Of a stretch of DNA of 64,000 nt, positions 1 to 9,501 are shown in pieces. The notes below the pieces were generated by a model, which saw only the letters and a list, made by a program, of their open reading frames with translations, had not been told where the DNA came from and did not search any database. The translations under genes were made by a program, and so were the position numbers. Position 1 is the first letter of the stretch, and each line of letters starts with the position of its first letter. The stretch spans positions 1 through 64,000 of the forward strand of contig NZ_MLJJ01000023.1 of NCBI RefSeq assembly GCF_002095575.1, given 5' to 3'. The stretch comes from Pantoea septica. Lineage in GTDB: Bacteria > Pseudomonadota > Gammaproteobacteria > Enterobacterales > Enterobacteriaceae.

Positions 1-413
1 CCCTGTCGGAGGATGCGTTATTCAGCGTGCCCGCGGCGCTGGGGCAGGGGTCGCTGGCGCTGGGCGCCACGCCGTGGCAGACCCTGACGCGCGTGGTGCT
101 GCCGGGGGCGTCGGCGGGGATTTTCGCCGCGCTGATGATTGGCTTTGGCCGCGCGGTCGGCGAAACCATGATTGTGCTGATGGCGACCGGCAACACGCCG
201 CAGAGTCAGGGCGGTCTCTTTTCCGGGCTGCGCGCGCTTTCCGCTAATATCGCTATCGAGATGCCGGAAGCTGCGGCAGGGAGCGCGCACTACCGAATAC
301 TTTTTCTCAGCGCGCTGATGCTGCTGATCTTTACCCTGATTATCAACACGCTGGCCGAGCTGATTCGCCAGCGCCTGCGCCAGCGATACGGGCAGCATGA
401 GGGCCAGGCATGA
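1..413 (+). CDS. pstC: Phosphate-type ABC transporter permease, PstC-like (5' end outside window)
   Basis: The frame is open from base 3, so this is the C-terminal part (about 136 residues) of a longer gene that begins upstream. It carries the permease EAA-type loop (LGQGSLALGATPWQTL) followed by membrane segments, as in PstC inner-membrane subunits. Such a subunit would pair with the next permease and the PstB-like ATPase to import phosphate. Its stop overlaps the start of the next gene (ATGA at 410-413), which implies translational coupling. No PstS or PhoU gene is visible in the window, so this looks like a second, partial or split Pst system. The phosphate substrate is inferred from family and from the neighbouring PstB. 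Confidence 0.8.
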   Translation, partial: LSEDALFSVPAALGQGSLALGATPWQTLTRVVLPGASAGIFAALMIGFGRAVGETMIVLMATGNTPQSQGGLFSGLRALSANIAIEMPEAAAGSAHYRILFLSALMLLIFTLIINTLAELIRQRLRQRYGQHEGQA

Positions 414-2050
414 AGACGATGCGACAAAACGATCGCTGGCGCTGGCTGACCGCAGGCGCGGTCGCCGTCTGCCTGCTGGCCTTTACCCTGCTGATTGCGC
501 TGCTGGCGTGGCAGGGAATGCGCGCCTTCTGGCCGCAGCGCGTCGATCTCTACCAGCTGACGCAGCCGGAAGGGCAGACCACGGCGCTGCTGGGCGAAAC
601 CCTCGAGCATCAGCCGCACTTCCCCGCGCCCGCGGCGGAAGGGGAGGCGTCGCCGCCGGTCAGTCAGGTTCACCGCTACCTGATCAAAACCGGCAACCGC
701 GACTGGGATGCGCCCGATTTTCGCGTGATCTATGCGCGCGAGGCGCTCAGGGTCAGCCAGCCGAAAGAGGTGATGGTGCTGCAGCGGCGCAGCGGCGGCA
801 ACGCCTACGGTTGGTTCGCCGGCCTGCGCGAAGATAACGAGGCGCTGACGGCGCGCGATCCCGATGCGCTCCTGCATCAGCGGCTGGGTCAGGTGCGCGA
901 GCTGCTGCATAAAATTCATCGCATTCGCCATGTCGATCTGACGCGGCTCAACGATCAGCTGGCGGCGCTGGATGCGCGCGCCGATCGGCTGCGGCAGCAG
1001 CAGCAGTTCGATACGCGCGCGCTGTCAGAGTTCGAGGCGAACCAGGCGGCGTTGCAGCGCCGCTTCGCCCGGCTCAGCAGCCGGCTGGCCGATCTGCAGC
1101 GCGAGAGCCAGCGCGACGTGGTGATCCTGCGCGACGCGCAGCATCGCGAGCACGCCATTCCGCTGGCGCAGGTGGTTGAAGCCTGGCGTCCTAACGCCAT
1201 GAACACGCAGCAGAAGCTGACCCACGTGCTGCGTCAGATCTGGCATTTCGTCAGCGATTCGCCTGCGAACGGCGAGAGCGACAGCGGCGCGTTTCCGGCG
1301 ATTTTCGGCACCGTGCTGATGGTGCTGCTGATGTCGCTGGTAGTGATGCCGTTGGGCGTTATCGCCGCCATCTGGCTGCATGAGTATGCCGGGCGCAACG
1401 CCCTGACGCGGCTGGTGCGCATTGCGGTGGTCAACCTGGCGGGCGTGCCGTCGATCGTGTATGGCGTGTTCGGGCTGGGCTTTTTCGTCTGGCTGGCAGG
1501 CGGCACGCTCGATCAGCTCTTCTTTTCCCGCGCGTTGCCCAATCCCACTTTCGGCACGCCGGGACTGCTGTGGGCATCGCTGACGCTGGCGCTGCTGACG
1601 CTGCCGGTGGTGATCGTCGCCACCGAAGAGGGGCTGTCGCGCATCCCTGACTCGCTGCGTCAGGGCTCGCTGGCGCTGGGCGCCACCCAGGCGGAGACGC
1701 TATGGCACGTGGTGCTGCCGATGGCGGTGCCGGCGATGCTCACCGGCCTGATTCTGGCGGTAGCGCGCGCTGCGGGAGAGACCGCGCCGCTCATGCTGGT
1801 GGGCGTCGTGAAGATGGTGCCGGAGCTGCCGGTCGACGCGGTCTTTCCCTGGCTGCATCTTGACCGCAAATTTATGCACCTCGGCTTCCAGATTTACGAT
1901 CTCGCCTTTCAGAGTCCCAACGTCGAGGCGGATCGCCCGCTGGTCTACGCCACGGCGCTGCTGCTGGTGACGATTATTCTGTCGCTCAATCTGCTGGCGA
2001 TGGCGCTGCGCCATCGGCTGCGCGAACGCTACCGGCTGATGACCCAATAA
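410..2050 (+). CDS. pstA: PstA-like phosphate ABC transporter permease with a large periplasmic insert
   Basis: This is an inner-membrane permease of 546 aa, far longer than a canonical PstA (about 300 aa). A first membrane helix lies near residues 13-35. A soluble region of about 250 residues follows, including a Gln/Arg-rich predicted coiled coil (roughly 160-235). The standard permease domain occupies about 295-540, with an EAA loop near 415-437 (RQGSLALGATQAETLWHVVLP begins it; the LGA..ET..HVVLP pattern is typical). It overlaps the preceding permease by 4 bp and ends 3 bp before the ATPase start, so the three form one operon. Phosphate as substrate is inferred from homology; what the insert does is unknown. 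Confidence 0.82.
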   Translation: MKTMRQNDRWRWLTAGAVAVCLLAFTLLIALLAWQGMRAFWPQRVDLYQLTQPEGQTTALLGETLEHQPHFPAPAAEGEASPPVSQVHRYLIKTGNRDWDAPDFRVIYAREALRVSQPKEVMVLQRRSGGNAYGWFAGLREDNEALTARDPDALLHQRLGQVRELLHKIHRIRHVDLTRLNDQLAALDARADRLRQQQQFDTRALSEFEANQAALQRRFARLSSRLADLQRESQRDVVILRDAQHREHAIPLAQVVEAWRPNAMNTQQKLTHVLRQIWHFVSDSPANGESDSGAFPAIFGTVLMVLLMSLVVMPLGVIAAIWLHEYAGRNALTRLVRIAVVNLAGVPSIVYGVFGLGFFVWLAGGTLDQLFFSRALPNPTFGTPGLLWASLTLALLTLPVVIVATEEGLSRIPDSLRQGSLALGATQAETLWHVVLPMAVPAMLTGLILAVARAAGETAPLMLVGVVKMVPELPVDAVFPWLHLDRKFMHLGFQIYDLAFQSPNVEADRPLVYATALLLVTIILSLNLLAMALRHRLRERYRLMTQ

Positions 2051-2053
2051 AAG

Positions 2054-2830
2054 ATGATGACTATGATGCCCGATACCGAAACGGCGCTGACGCTAAACCA
2101 CCTTTCGTTATGGTATGGCGAACGTCAGGCGCTGCATGATATTTCGCTGCGCATTCCCGAGAAGCGCATTACCGCGCTGATTGGGCCTTCCGGCTGCGGC
2201 AAATCGACGCTGCTGCACTGTTTTAATCGCATGAACGACGTGGTGGACAGCTGCCGTATCGAAGGTGACATTCTGCTGGGCAGCCACGATATTATGCAGC
2301 CGGCGCAGGATCTCTCGGCGCTGCGCCGCCGGATCGGCATGGTGTTTCAGCGGCCCAATCCGTTTCCCAAGTCGATTTATGAAAATGTGGTGTACGGCCT
2401 GCGGCTGCAGGGCGTGCGCGACAGGCGAGTCCTGAACGAGGCGTGCGAACGTGCGCTGCGTGCCGCGGCGCTGTGGGGCGAGGTGAAAGATCAGCTGGGG
2501 CAGAACGCGCTCACGCTCTCCAGCGGCCAGCAGCAGCGGCTGGTCATCGCGCGCGCCATCGCTATCGAACCGGAAGTCCTGCTGCTGGACGAGCCGACGT
2601 CGGCGCTCGATCCTATCTCAACGCTGGTGATTGAAGAGCTGATGACCACGCTGAAGCAACATTTTACGCTGGTGTTGGTCACCCACAATATGCAGCAGGC
2701 GTCGCGCGTCTCCGACTACACCGCCTTTATGCATCAGGGCGCGGTGGTGGAATTCGATGAAACGGACCGCATCTTTACCTCGCCGCGCAACCGGCGCACC
2801 GAGGATTATATTACCGGGCGCTACGGCTGA
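2054..2830 (+). CDS. pstB: Phosphate ABC transporter ATP-binding protein PstB
   Basis: This is the cytoplasmic ATPase that powers the two permeases just upstream. Walker A (GPSGCGKST) lies at about 45-53, the signature LSSGQQQRL at about 154, Walker B with [12 protein letters not shown] at about 173-187, and the H-loop in VTHNMQQ near 208. The C-terminus ends [10 protein letters not shown], as in PstB. The signature has LSSGQ rather than the common LSGGQ, so the second signature residue differs from the housekeeping enzyme. The start is 3 bp after the preceding stop; several ATGs (2054, 2057, 2066) are in frame, so the exact start is uncertain by a few residues. Length (258 aa) is normal for PstB. 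Confidence 0.9.
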   Translation: MMTMMPDTETALTLNHLSLWYGERQALHDISLRIPEKRITALIGPSGCGKSTLLHCFNRMNDVVDSCRIEGDILLGSHDIMQPAQDLSALRRRIGMVFQRPNPFPKSIYENVVYGLRLQGVRDRRVLNEACERALRAAALWGEVKDQLGQNALTLSSGQQQRLVIARAIAIEPEVLLLDEPTSALDPISTLVIEELMTTLKQHFTLVLVTHNMQQASRVSDYTAFMHQGAVVEFDETDRIFTSPRNRRTEDYITGRYG

Positions 2831-3010
2831 GGTAGCGGTACTTGTGCTCACAGGCAGCTAACAAAGTCAAAACGTAGCGGGCATGGGCAGAAGAGCAAAG
2901 CGTCCTGCGCCAGGGACGGCGTAGGCCGAGCGCGTATGGATACCTTGAGCGGCGTTGCGATCGGTCCATGCCATCTATGTAAGCACGGATGAATCAAACA
3001 GCGTTATGCC
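2831..3010. other. Intergenic region between convergent pstB and purN with short inverted repeats
   Basis: This 180-bp gap separates two converging genes. I see no T-tailed intrinsic terminator. It has a weak hairpin (CGTCC 2901-2905 with GGACG 2914-2918) and an imperfect inverted repeat around ATGGATACC / GGTCCAT (2935-2980). It could be a dispersed intergenic repeat, but only a genome-wide comparison could show that. Confidence 0.3.
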
Positions 3011-3649
3011 TTAGTCGTACGCGTAGCCCTGCGGCGGCAGCGGCTGATTATCCAGCCAGGCCTTGCCTTCGCGCATCGCTAACCGGCCCTCGACAAACCA
3101 GCTAATCACCAGCGGATAGATCGCATGCTCCTGATGCTGCACGCGCGCGGTCACCTCGTCTTCATTGTCGTCAGGAAAGATCGGCACGCGAGCCTGCAGT
3201 ATCACCGGGCCGCCGTCCAGTTCGTCGGTCACGAAATGCACCGACGTGCCATGTTCGGCGTCGCCGTTCGCCAGCGCCTGACGATGGGTGTGCAGGCCAG
3301 GGTATTTCGGCAGCAGGGAAGGGTGAATATTGAGCAGGCGATCCTGATAATGCGCGACAAAGGCGCTGCTCAGGATGCGCATATAGCCCGCCAGCACCAC
3401 CAGATCGGGCGCGTACGCGTCGATCTCCCGCATCAGCTGACGATCAAAGGCTTCGCGATCGGGGAAGTCGCCCGCCGCCAGCGCATGGGCCGGCACGCCC
3501 GCGTCGCGCGCGCGCGTCAGTCCCCAGGCGGTCGATTTATTACTGAAAACGGCAGCGACGCTGCCGTTAATCCGCCCGCTTGCGCAGGCGTCGAGGATGG
3601 ACTGAAGATTGCTTCCGTTGCCGGAGATCAGCACAACCAGCTTTTTCAT
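3011..3649 (-). CDS. purN: Phosphoribosylglycinamide formyltransferase 1 (GART)
   Basis: PurN transfers a formyl group from 10-formyltetrahydrofolate to glycinamide ribonucleotide, the third step of purine synthesis, in the cytoplasm. The 212-aa protein matches E. coli PurN in length. It has the catalytic Asn107 and His109 in [14 protein letters not shown] and the conserved Asp in TDELDGGPV (near 145). The N-terminal nucleotide-binding segment SGNGSNLQ is intact. It follows purM on the same strand with a 4-bp ATGA overlap, so the two are co-transcribed and translationally coupled. Expression should follow the PurR site ahead of purM. Confidence 0.97.
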   Translation of the reverse strand: MKKLVVLISGNGSNLQSILDACASGRINGSVAAVFSNKSTAWGLTRARDAGVPAHALAAGDFPDREAFDRQLMREIDAYAPDLVVLAGYMRILSSAFVAHYQDRLLNIHPSLLPKYPGLHTHRQALANGDAEHGTSVHFVTDELDGGPVILQARVPIFPDDNEDEVTARVQHQEHAIYPLVISWFVEGRLAMREGKAWLDNQPLPPQGYAYD

Positions 3650-4686
3650 GCGTTGATAACCACGCGCTCTTCCGCATCTGACGCCTTGATCACGCCGATC
3701 TTCCAGGCTTTTTCGCCCGCGGCGCGCATCAGCTCTACCGCCTTGTCGGCTTCGGCGGCGCTCAGGGCGATCACCATGCCGACACCGCAGTTAAAGGTGC
3801 GGTACATCTCGTGGCGGCTGACGTTGCCTGCCTGCTGCAGCCAGTCAAAGACAGCGGGCCATTCCCAGCTCTTCTCGTCGATCACCGCCTGAGTATGATC
3901 CGGCAGCACGCGCGGAATATTTTCCCAGAAGCCGCCGCCGGTCAGATGCGCAATCGCATGCACGTCCACCTGCTCGATCAGGCTAAGGATATTTTTCACG
4001 TAGATGCGGGTCGGTTCCAGCAGATGATCCGCCAGCGGGCGGCCGTCCAGCTGTTTCGTCAGCGGGTCGGTCTGGCTTACTTCGAGGATTTTGCGCACCA
4101 GCGAATAGCCGTTAGAGTGCGGGCCGCTGGAGCCCAGCGCGATCAGCACGTCGCCGTCCTGCACTTTTGAGCCGTCGATAATTTCTGATTTCTCAACCAC
4201 GCCGACGCAAAAGCCGGCCACGTCGTAATCTTCGCCGTGGTACATGCCCGGCATTTCAGCGGTTTCGCCGCCTACCAGCGCGCAGCCAGACTGCAGACAG
4301 CCCTCGGCGATGCCGGTGATAACAGAAGAGGCGGTCTCGACGTCCAGCTTGCCGGTGGCGTAATAGTCGAGGAAAAAGAGCGGCTCCGCGCCCTGAACCA
4401 CCAGGTCGTTCACGCACATGGCGACCAGATCGATGCCGATAGCGTCATGGCGCTTCAGATCCATCGCCAGACGCAGCTTGGTGCCGACGCCGTCGGTTCC
4501 GGAGACCAGCACCGGCTCGCGATATTTCTGCGGCAGCGCGCAAAGGGCGCCGAAACCGCCCAGCCCACCCATCACTTCCGGGCGACGGGTCTTTTTCACT
4601 ACGCCTTTAATACGATCAACCAGAGCATTACCAGCATCGATATCTACGCCGGCGTCTTTGTAGCTGAGAGAGGTCTTGTCGGTCAC
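3646..4686 (-). CDS. purM: Phosphoribosylformylglycinamidine cyclo-ligase (AIR synthetase)
   Basis: PurM closes the imidazole ring of FGAM with ATP to give AIR, step five of purine synthesis. The frame extends to 4827, but the start is placed at GTG 4686. From there the protein begins [17 protein letters not shown] as in E. coli, also initiated at GTG, and is 346 aa, the family length. A GGGGA Shine-Dalgarno lies just upstream. Conserved segments include the Gly-rich [10 protein letters not shown], the [10 protein letters not shown] loop and the [12 protein letters not shown] region. It overlaps purN by 4 bp. A PurR operator lies 63-78 bp upstream of the start. Confidence 0.96.
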   Translation of the reverse strand: MTDKTSLSYKDAGVDIDAGNALVDRIKGVVKKTRRPEVMGGLGGFGALCALPQKYREPVLVSGTDGVGTKLRLAMDLKRHDAIGIDLVAMCVNDLVVQGAEPLFFLDYYATGKLDVETASSVITGIAEGCLQSGCALVGGETAEMPGMYHGEDYDVAGFCVGVVEKSEIIDGSKVQDGDVLIALGSSGPHSNGYSLVRKILEVSQTDPLTKQLDGRPLADHLLEPTRIYVKNILSLIEQVDVHAIAHLTGGGFWENIPRVLPDHTQAVIDEKSWEWPAVFDWLQQAGNVSRHEMYRTFNCGVGMVIALSAAEADKAVELMRAAGEKAWKIGVIKASDAEERVVINA

Positions 4687-4735
4687 TGCGGAATCCCCAC
4701 GCGATTGCGGTTGGTGGTTAACAAAAAGCGCGGCA

Positions 4736-4764
4736 ATTCTAACAGCGCAGGCAAACGTTTGCGA
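4736..4764 (-). promoter_or_regulatory. PurR box and putative -10 for purMN
   Basis: The 16 bases at 4749-4764 read AGGCAAACGTTTGCGA, which differs from the PurR consensus ACGCAAACGTTTGCGT only at the edges and is palindromic. A minus-strand -10-like hexamer TAGAAT lies at 4741-4736, placing the box over the -35 region of the purM promoter, where PurR with hypoxanthine or guanine would block transcription. Assignment rests on sequence match and gene context. Confidence 0.85.
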
Positions 4765-4876
4765 GCCCCATTGCCTGGTCAAATTGCGCGCCGGACGATT
4801 TTCATCAATCCTTGAAGGACGGATCAAAACTTAGCCTCTTTGCGCAACGACATATGGCGCGCTTGCGAAAAGGCGG

Positions 4877-4898
4877 TATAATCCCGCGATTTTTTTTT
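4877..4898 (+). promoter_or_regulatory. upp promoter -10 and initially transcribed T-tract (UTP-sensing)
   Basis: A perfect TATAAT lies at 4877-4882 with no good -35. The likely start G4888-A4889 is followed by nine T residues (4890-4898). In E. coli upp, a GA followed by a T-run at the transcription start causes UTP-dependent reiterative (slippage) initiation, which lowers upp expression when UTP is high. The same arrangement is visible here, so the control is probably conserved. Confidence 0.8.
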
Positions 4899-4925
4899 AG
4901 CTCAACTCATTCCGGGAGAACACCA

Positions 4926-5552
4926 ATGAAGATCGTGGAAGTCAAACACCCGCTGGTCAAACATAAACTGGGCTTGATGCGTGAGCACGATATCAGTACC
5001 AAGCGCTTCCGCGAGCTGGCATCGGAAGTCGGCAGCCTGCTGACCTACGAAGCCACCGCCGACCTGGAAACCGAGCGCGTCACCATCGAAGGCTGGAACG
5101 GCCCGGTGGAAATCGATCAAATCAAAGGTAAAAAAATCACCGTCGTGCCGATTCTGCGCGCCGGTCTGGGGATGATGGAAGGGGTGCTGGAGCATGTGCC
5201 GAGCGCGCGCATCAGCGTGGTCGGGGTCTACCGTGACGAAGAGACGCTGGAGCCGGTGCCCTATTTCCAGAAGCTGGTCTCCAATATCGAAGAGCGCCTG
5301 GCGCTGGTGGTCGACCCGATGCTGGCCACGGGCGGTTCGATGATCGCCACCATCGATCTGCTGAAAAAAGCGGGCTGCAGCAGCATCAAGGTGCTGGTTC
5401 TGGTCGCCGCGCCGGAAGGCATCGCCGCGCTGGAGAAGGCGCATCCGGACGTTGAACTCTACACCGCATCGGTGGATCGCGGCCTGAATGAGAAAGGGTA
5501 TATCATTCCAGGGCTGGGCGATGCCGGCGACAAGATTTTCGGAACGAAGTAA
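4926..5552 (+). CDS. upp: Uracil phosphoribosyltransferase
   Basis: Upp joins uracil to PRPP to make UMP, the pyrimidine salvage step, in the cytoplasm. The start is set at ATG 4926, 114 bases inside the longest frame, because the protein then begins [20 protein letters not shown] and is 208 aa, as in E. coli. A GGGAG Shine-Dalgarno precedes it. The PRPP-binding motif DPMLATGGS lies near 130-138, and the uracil-binding [12 protein letters not shown] is near the C-terminus. It is followed by an intrinsic terminator and then the uracil permease gene uraA, so uptake and salvage are adjacent. Confidence 0.98.
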   Translation: MKIVEVKHPLVKHKLGLMREHDISTKRFRELASEVGSLLTYEATADLETERVTIEGWNGPVEIDQIKGKKITVVPILRAGLGMMEGVLEHVPSARISVVGVYRDEETLEPVPYFQKLVSNIEERLALVVDPMLATGGSMIATIDLLKKAGCSSIKVLVLVAAPEGIAALEKAHPDVELYTASVDRGLNEKGYIIPGLGDAGDKIFGTK

Positions 5553-5560
5553 CTGAATCA

Positions 5561-5586
5561 GCCGACCAGAGAGTCGGCTTTTTTTT
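5561..5586 (+). terminator. Intrinsic terminator between upp and uraA
   Basis: GCCGAC and GTCGGC pair around a six-base loop, followed by eight Ts. Some readthrough into uraA is expected, as the next gene starts only about 30 bp later and has no obvious strong promoter of its own. Confidence 0.88.
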
Positions 5587-5616
5587 GGCATAAATAAACG
5601 TTGAAGGGGATAAATG

Positions 5617-6900
5617 ATGACTCGTCGCGCCATTGGCGTCAGCGAACGCCCGCCGCTACTGCAAACCATACCGCTCAGCCTGCAACATCTGTTCGCCATG
5701 TTCGGCGCAACGGTGCTGGTGCCGATCCTGTTTCATATCAACCCGGCGACGGTGCTGCTGTTCAACGGCGTCGGCACGCTGCTTTACCTTTTTATCTGCA
5801 AAGGCAAAATTCCCGCCTATCTCGGCTCCAGCTTCGCCTTTATCTCGCCTGTGCTGCTACTCTTGCCGCTCGGCTATGAGCTGGCGCTGGGCGGCTTTAT
5901 CCTGTGCGGCGTGCTGTTCTGCATCGTGGCGCTGATTGTGAAAAAGGCCGGCACCGGCTGGATCGACGTAATGTTTCCGCCGGCGGCGATGGGCGCTATC
6001 GTGGCGGTAATCGGTCTGGAGCTGGCGGGCGTGGCGGCTAATATGGCGGGGCTGCTGCCGGCAGAAGGCGCGAGTCCCGACAGCGCCACCATTACCATCT
6101 CGCTGGTGACGCTGGGCGTGACGGTGTTCGGCTCGGTGCTGTTCCGTGGCTTTCTCGCCATTATCCCTATTCTGGTGGGCGTGGTGGCAGGCTACGCGCT
6201 CTCGTTCGTGATGGGCATCGTCGACTGGACGCCGGTCTACAACGCGCCCTGGTTCGCGCTGCCGACTTTCTATACGCCGCGCTTCGAGTGGGCGGCGATG
6301 CTGACCATTCTGCCCGCCGCGCTGGTGGTGATCGCCGAGCATGTCGGTCATTTGGTGGTGACCGCCAATATCGTGAAAAAAGATCTGATCCGCGATCCCG
6401 GCCTGCATCGCTCGATGTTCGCTAACGGCCTTTCCACCGTGATTTCCGGATTTTTCGGCTCGACGCCGAACACCACCTACGGCGAAAACATCGGCGTCAT
6501 GGCGATTACCCGCGTCTACAGCACCTGGGTGATCGGCGGCGCGGCGATCATCGCGATCCTGCTGTCGTGCGTCGGCAAGCTGGCGGCGGCGATTCAGGCG
6601 ATCCCGGTGCCGGTAATGGGCGGCGTGTCGCTGCTGCTCTATGGCGTCATCGGCGCATCAGGTATCCGCGTGCTGATCGAATCCAAAGTGGATTACAGCA
6701 AGGCGCAAAATCTGATCCTCACCTCGGTTATCCTCATCATCGGCGTTAGCGGAGCGAAAGTGCACATTGGCGCCGCGGAGCTGAAAGGCATGGCGCTGGC
6801 GACGCTGGTCGGCGTGCTGCTGGCGCTGATCTTTCGCGTTATCTCGCTGTTGCGCCCGGAAGAATTGGTGCTGGACGCTAAAGAGAAGGGCGGCCACTAA
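5617..6900 (+). CDS. uraA: Uracil:proton symporter
   Basis: UraA is an inner-membrane nucleobase permease of the NAT/NCS2 family that imports uracil with a proton. The 427-aa sequence matches E. coli UraA almost residue for residue. It includes the substrate- and proton-coupling Glu in [11 protein letters not shown] (near 241) and in [11 protein letters not shown] (near 290), within a 14-helix fold. ATG codons lie at 5614 and 5617; 5617 is preferred because E. coli starts [10 protein letters not shown] and because the AGGGGA Shine-Dalgarno is better spaced. It lies directly behind upp, the enzyme that uses the imported uracil. Confidence 0.97.
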   Translation: MTRRAIGVSERPPLLQTIPLSLQHLFAMFGATVLVPILFHINPATVLLFNGVGTLLYLFICKGKIPAYLGSSFAFISPVLLLLPLGYELALGGFILCGVLFCIVALIVKKAGTGWIDVMFPPAAMGAIVAVIGLELAGVAANMAGLLPAEGASPDSATITISLVTLGVTVFGSVLFRGFLAIIPILVGVVAGYALSFVMGIVDWTPVYNAPWFALPTFYTPRFEWAAMLTILPAALVVIAEHVGHLVVTANIVKKDLIRDPGLHRSMFANGLSTVISGFFGSTPNTTYGENIGVMAITRVYSTWVIGGAAIIAILLSCVGKLAAAIQAIPVPVMGGVSLLLYGVIGASGIRVLIESKVDYSKAQNLILTSVILIIGVSGAKVHIGAAELKGMALATLVGVLLALIFRVISLLRPEELVLDAKEKGGH

Positions 6901-6991
6901 ACCCCGCGCGGGCAGGGACGCCCGTTATCCTCACCCGGTAAAAACTGTGGTAGACTTGCCCCGTTTTTTGCCTGTTCCTTTTGAGGTGCTT

Positions 6992-7693
6992 CTGAACACG
7001 CCGGCACAACTGTCACTGCCACTTTACTTACCGGACGACGAGACGTTCGCCAGCTTTTGGCCGGGGGAAAATCCGTCGCTTATTGCCGCGCTGAAAGGCG
7101 CCCTCAGTCAGCAACACGGCAGCTATCTCTATTTCTGGTCGCGCGAAGGCGGCGGCCGCAGCCACCTGCTACACGCGGCGTGCGCGGAGATGTCGGCGCG
7201 CGGCGAAGCGGTCGGCTATGTGCCGCTGGATAAACGCACCTGGTTTGTGCCGGACGTGCTGGACGGCATGGAGCATCTGGCGCTGGTCTGCATCGATAAT
7301 ATCGAGTGCATCGCCGGCGAAGAGGCGTGGGAAATGGCGATCTTCGATCTCTATAACCGCATCCTGGAAACCGGCAAAACCCGGCTCTTTATCACCGGCG
7401 ATCGGCCGCCGCGCCAGCTCAACCTCAACCTGCCCGATCTGGCGTCGCGTCTCGACTGGGGGCAGATCTATCGTCTGCAGCCGTTGAGCGACGAAGATAA
7501 GCTGCAGGCGCTGCAGCTGCGCGCCGGTATGCGGGGCTTTGAACTGCCGGAAGATGTCGGCCGTTTCCTGCTGAAACGCCTCGATCGCGAAATGCGCACG
7601 CTGTTCGAAACCCTGGATCGCCTCGATCACGCTTCGATCAGCGCGCAGCGCAAGCTCACTATTCCTTTCGTAAAAGAGACGCTCGGGCTTTAA
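6992..7693 (+). CDS. hda: DnaA regulatory inactivator Hda (CTG start)
   Basis: Hda is an AAA+ protein that, bound to the DNA-loaded beta clamp, triggers hydrolysis of DnaA-ATP and prevents over-initiation. The frame runs back to 6947, but homology begins at [15 protein letters not shown]. The codon before it is CTG at 6992, with a GAGGTG Shine-Dalgarno a few bases upstream. This gives 233 aa, identical to E. coli Hda, for which a CUG start is established. The clamp-binding motif QLSLPL lies at residues 6-11, and the AAA+ box VII arginine is in SRLDWGQIY. Its 3' end overlaps the converging yfgD by 4 bp. Confidence 0.93.
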   Translation: MNTPAQLSLPLYLPDDETFASFWPGENPSLIAALKGALSQQHGSYLYFWSREGGGRSHLLHAACAEMSARGEAVGYVPLDKRTWFVPDVLDGMEHLALVCIDNIECIAGEEAWEMAIFDLYNRILETGKTRLFITGDRPPRQLNLNLPDLASRLDWGQIYRLQPLSDEDKLQALQLRAGMRGFELPEDVGRFLLKRLDREMRTLFETLDRLDHASISAQRKLTIPFVKETLGL

Positions 7694-8031
7694 AGGATTT
7701 CCAGCACCGCTTCCGGCGGCCGGCCAATGCGCGCCCGATCGCCGTTGATCACTACCGGCCGCTCCAGCAGCCCCGGATGCGCCGTCAGCGCGTCAAGCAG
7801 CTGCGCTTCGTCGGCATCGTCCAGCCGCAGCGTTTTATAAAGCTCCTCTTTGGTGCGCATCAGCTGCCGGACGCTGCTCATGCCGAGTTTTTGCAGCAGA
7901 ATTTGCAGCGTCTCGCGATCCGGCGGCGTCTCAAGATAGCGGACGATTTCTGGCTTCACGCCGTTCGCCTCCAGCAGCGCCAGGGTTTCGCGGCTCTTGC
8001 TGCAGCGCGGATTATGATAAATGGTGACCAT
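7690..8031 (-). CDS. yfgD: ArsC-family thioredoxin-fold protein YfgD
   Basis: This 113-aa protein belongs to the arsenate reductase (ArsC/Spx) fold. The active-site-type cysteine is in [12 protein letters not shown] (residue 10), and the basic segment [17 protein letters not shown] near residues 90-107 corresponds to the ArsC arsenate/glutathione-contacting loop. Position between hda and bepA matches yfgD of E. coli, whose substrate is not firmly established. There is no arsenite pump or ArsR nearby, so an arsenic role should not be assumed. It lies 6 bp downstream of bepA on the same strand, suggesting co-transcription. Confidence 0.88.
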   Translation of the reverse strand: MVTIYHNPRCSKSRETLALLEANGVKPEIVRYLETPPDRETLQILLQKLGMSSVRQLMRTKEELYKTLRLDDADEAQLLDALTAHPGLLERPVVINGDRARIGRPPEAVLEIL

Positions 8032-8037
8032 GCTGGA

Positions 8038-9501
8038 TTATCCTTTTTGATACTGCTTGAAGCGGGTTTGCAGCTGACGAAGCTGGTCAATACGCGCGTC
8101 GTAGCGCGCCTGTTTCAGGCTGCCGACCGGCACCTGCGCACTGGCGCTGCTTAGCGTGGTAATCGCCTGATCAAGCTGGCCGTTAAGCGCCAGCGTTTCG
8201 GCGCGCGCCGACATCTCTTCATCATTCAGTCCCTGCTGCGCCGACGCCTGCGCCAGCAGCTCCCAGCCGTTAACATCGTCCGGATGCGACCAGGTATAGC
8301 GGTTCAGAATGCGGCTAGCGTTAGCCGGCTGTTTCGTCTCGACGTAGGCGTTCGCCAGGTTTAGCTGCACCACCGGGCTGTTTTTGGCCGCGCCTGCGGC
8401 ATTCAGCCGGGCGATCGCCTGCTGCGGCTGATTCAGGCCGATATCGATATCGGTCATGATGTCGAGATACCAGACGTTATCGGGCTGCTTCGCCAGCAGC
8501 GGCTCGATAATCTTTTTCGCGTTGGCGAAACTCTTCGCCTGTAAAAACTGCACCGCTTTGCCATACTGCGCCGCCTGCTGCTCGCGGCTGTTGCCGTGGC
8601 TGTAGCTATCCAGCAGCTCGTCGGTCAGCTGGTTGCGGCCGGTGGCGTACATGCCAAGCGCGCGCACTTTCGCCATGTAATAATCCTGGGATGACTGCAC
8701 CACCACTGGACGCATCTGGTTGGCGCGGTTGCGTGCGTCCGCCAGGCGGCTATCTGGCAGGGGGTGCGTCAGGAGAATCTCCGGCGGCTTCGACGAGAAG
8801 CGGCTCTGATCGGCCAGCTTCTGTAAAAAATTGGGCATCGCCTCGGGATCGAATCCGGCGCGCTGCAGCACCTGAATGCCGATACGATCCGCCTCCTGCT
8901 CGTTGCCCTGGGTAAAGCTGATAATACCCTGCTGGGTGCCCGCCAGCGTGCCGGTCAGCGCCGCCATGCCCGCCTGAGGACTGGCCATCGCCAGCAGAAT
9001 CGATCCCAGCGCCCCGACCCAGGTCAACGGCGCGTTGCGCTTTTGATCTTCCATCGCGCGCGCCAGATGGCGCTGGGTAACGTGCGAGATCTCATGTGCC
9101 ATCACCGACGCCAGCTGGCTCTCATTTTCGGTAAAGCGGAACAGCGAGGCGTGCAGCACCACATTGCCGCCGAAAAAGGCGAAGGCGTTGAGCTCGTCGT
9201 TCTGGATCAGGAAAAAGTGGAAGGGCGTCTTCACCGAGTCGGCATGAGCGACCAGACGCTGGCCGAGCTGGTTGATGTACTCATTAAGCAGCGGGTCGTT
9301 GATCAGCGGCGCGCTGGCGCGCAGCTGACGCACGTAAAAATCGCCCATCTGCATCTCCTGGCCGATAGAGAGCGTCGAGCCTGCGGTCGTGCCCATATCG
9401 GGCAGCGAGTCGCTGACGTCGGCCCAGGCGGACGCGTGCGGCATCAGCATCAGCGTTGGAATCAGCGCGGCGAGTAGCGTTTTCTTTAACCGGTTCAACA
9501 T
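8038..9501 (-). CDS. bepA: Beta-barrel assembly-enhancing protease BepA
   Basis: BepA is a periplasmic zinc metallopeptidase (M48) that both helps LptD and other outer-membrane proteins assemble and degrades those that stall at the BAM complex. The start is set at 9501 ([10 protein letters not shown]), giving 487 aa as in E. coli, with a signal peptide ending near residue 27. The zinc motif HEISH lies at 136-140, the third-ligand segment NEQEADRIG near 201, and the edge-loop His in LTHPLPDSR near 246. The C-terminal third is a tetratricopeptide-repeat domain. The frame is open 14 codons further upstream, but no homology supports that extension. Confidence 0.95.
   Translation of the reverse strand: MLNRLKKTLLAALIPTLMLMPHASAWADVSDSLPDMGTTAGSTLSIGQEMQMGDFYVRQLRASAPLINDPLLNEYINQLGQRLVAHADSVKTPFHFFLIQNDELNAFAFFGGNVVLHASLFRFTENESQLASVMAHEISHVTQRHLARAMEDQKRNAPLTWVGALGSILLAMASPQAGMAALTGTLAGTQQGIISFTQGNEQEADRIGIQVLQRAGFDPEAMPNFLQKLADQSRFSSKPPEILLTHPLPDSRLADARNRANQMRPVVVQSSQDYYMAKVRALGMYATGRNQLTDELLDSYSHGNSREQQAAQYGKAVQFLQAKSFANAKKIIEPLLAKQPDNVWYLDIMTDIDIGLNQPQQAIARLNAAGAAKNSPVVQLNLANAYVETKQPANASRILNRYTWSHPDDVNGWELLAQASAQQGLNDEEMSARAETLALNGQLDQAITTLSSASAQVPVGSLKQARYDARIDQLRQLQTRFKQYQKG

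Noticed and set aside
7690-8031. An arsenic-resistance role for the ArsC-like genes (also 28200-28568)
   Set aside because: Neither has an ArsR or ArsB neighbour. Both are the conserved housekeeping genes yfgD and yffB.
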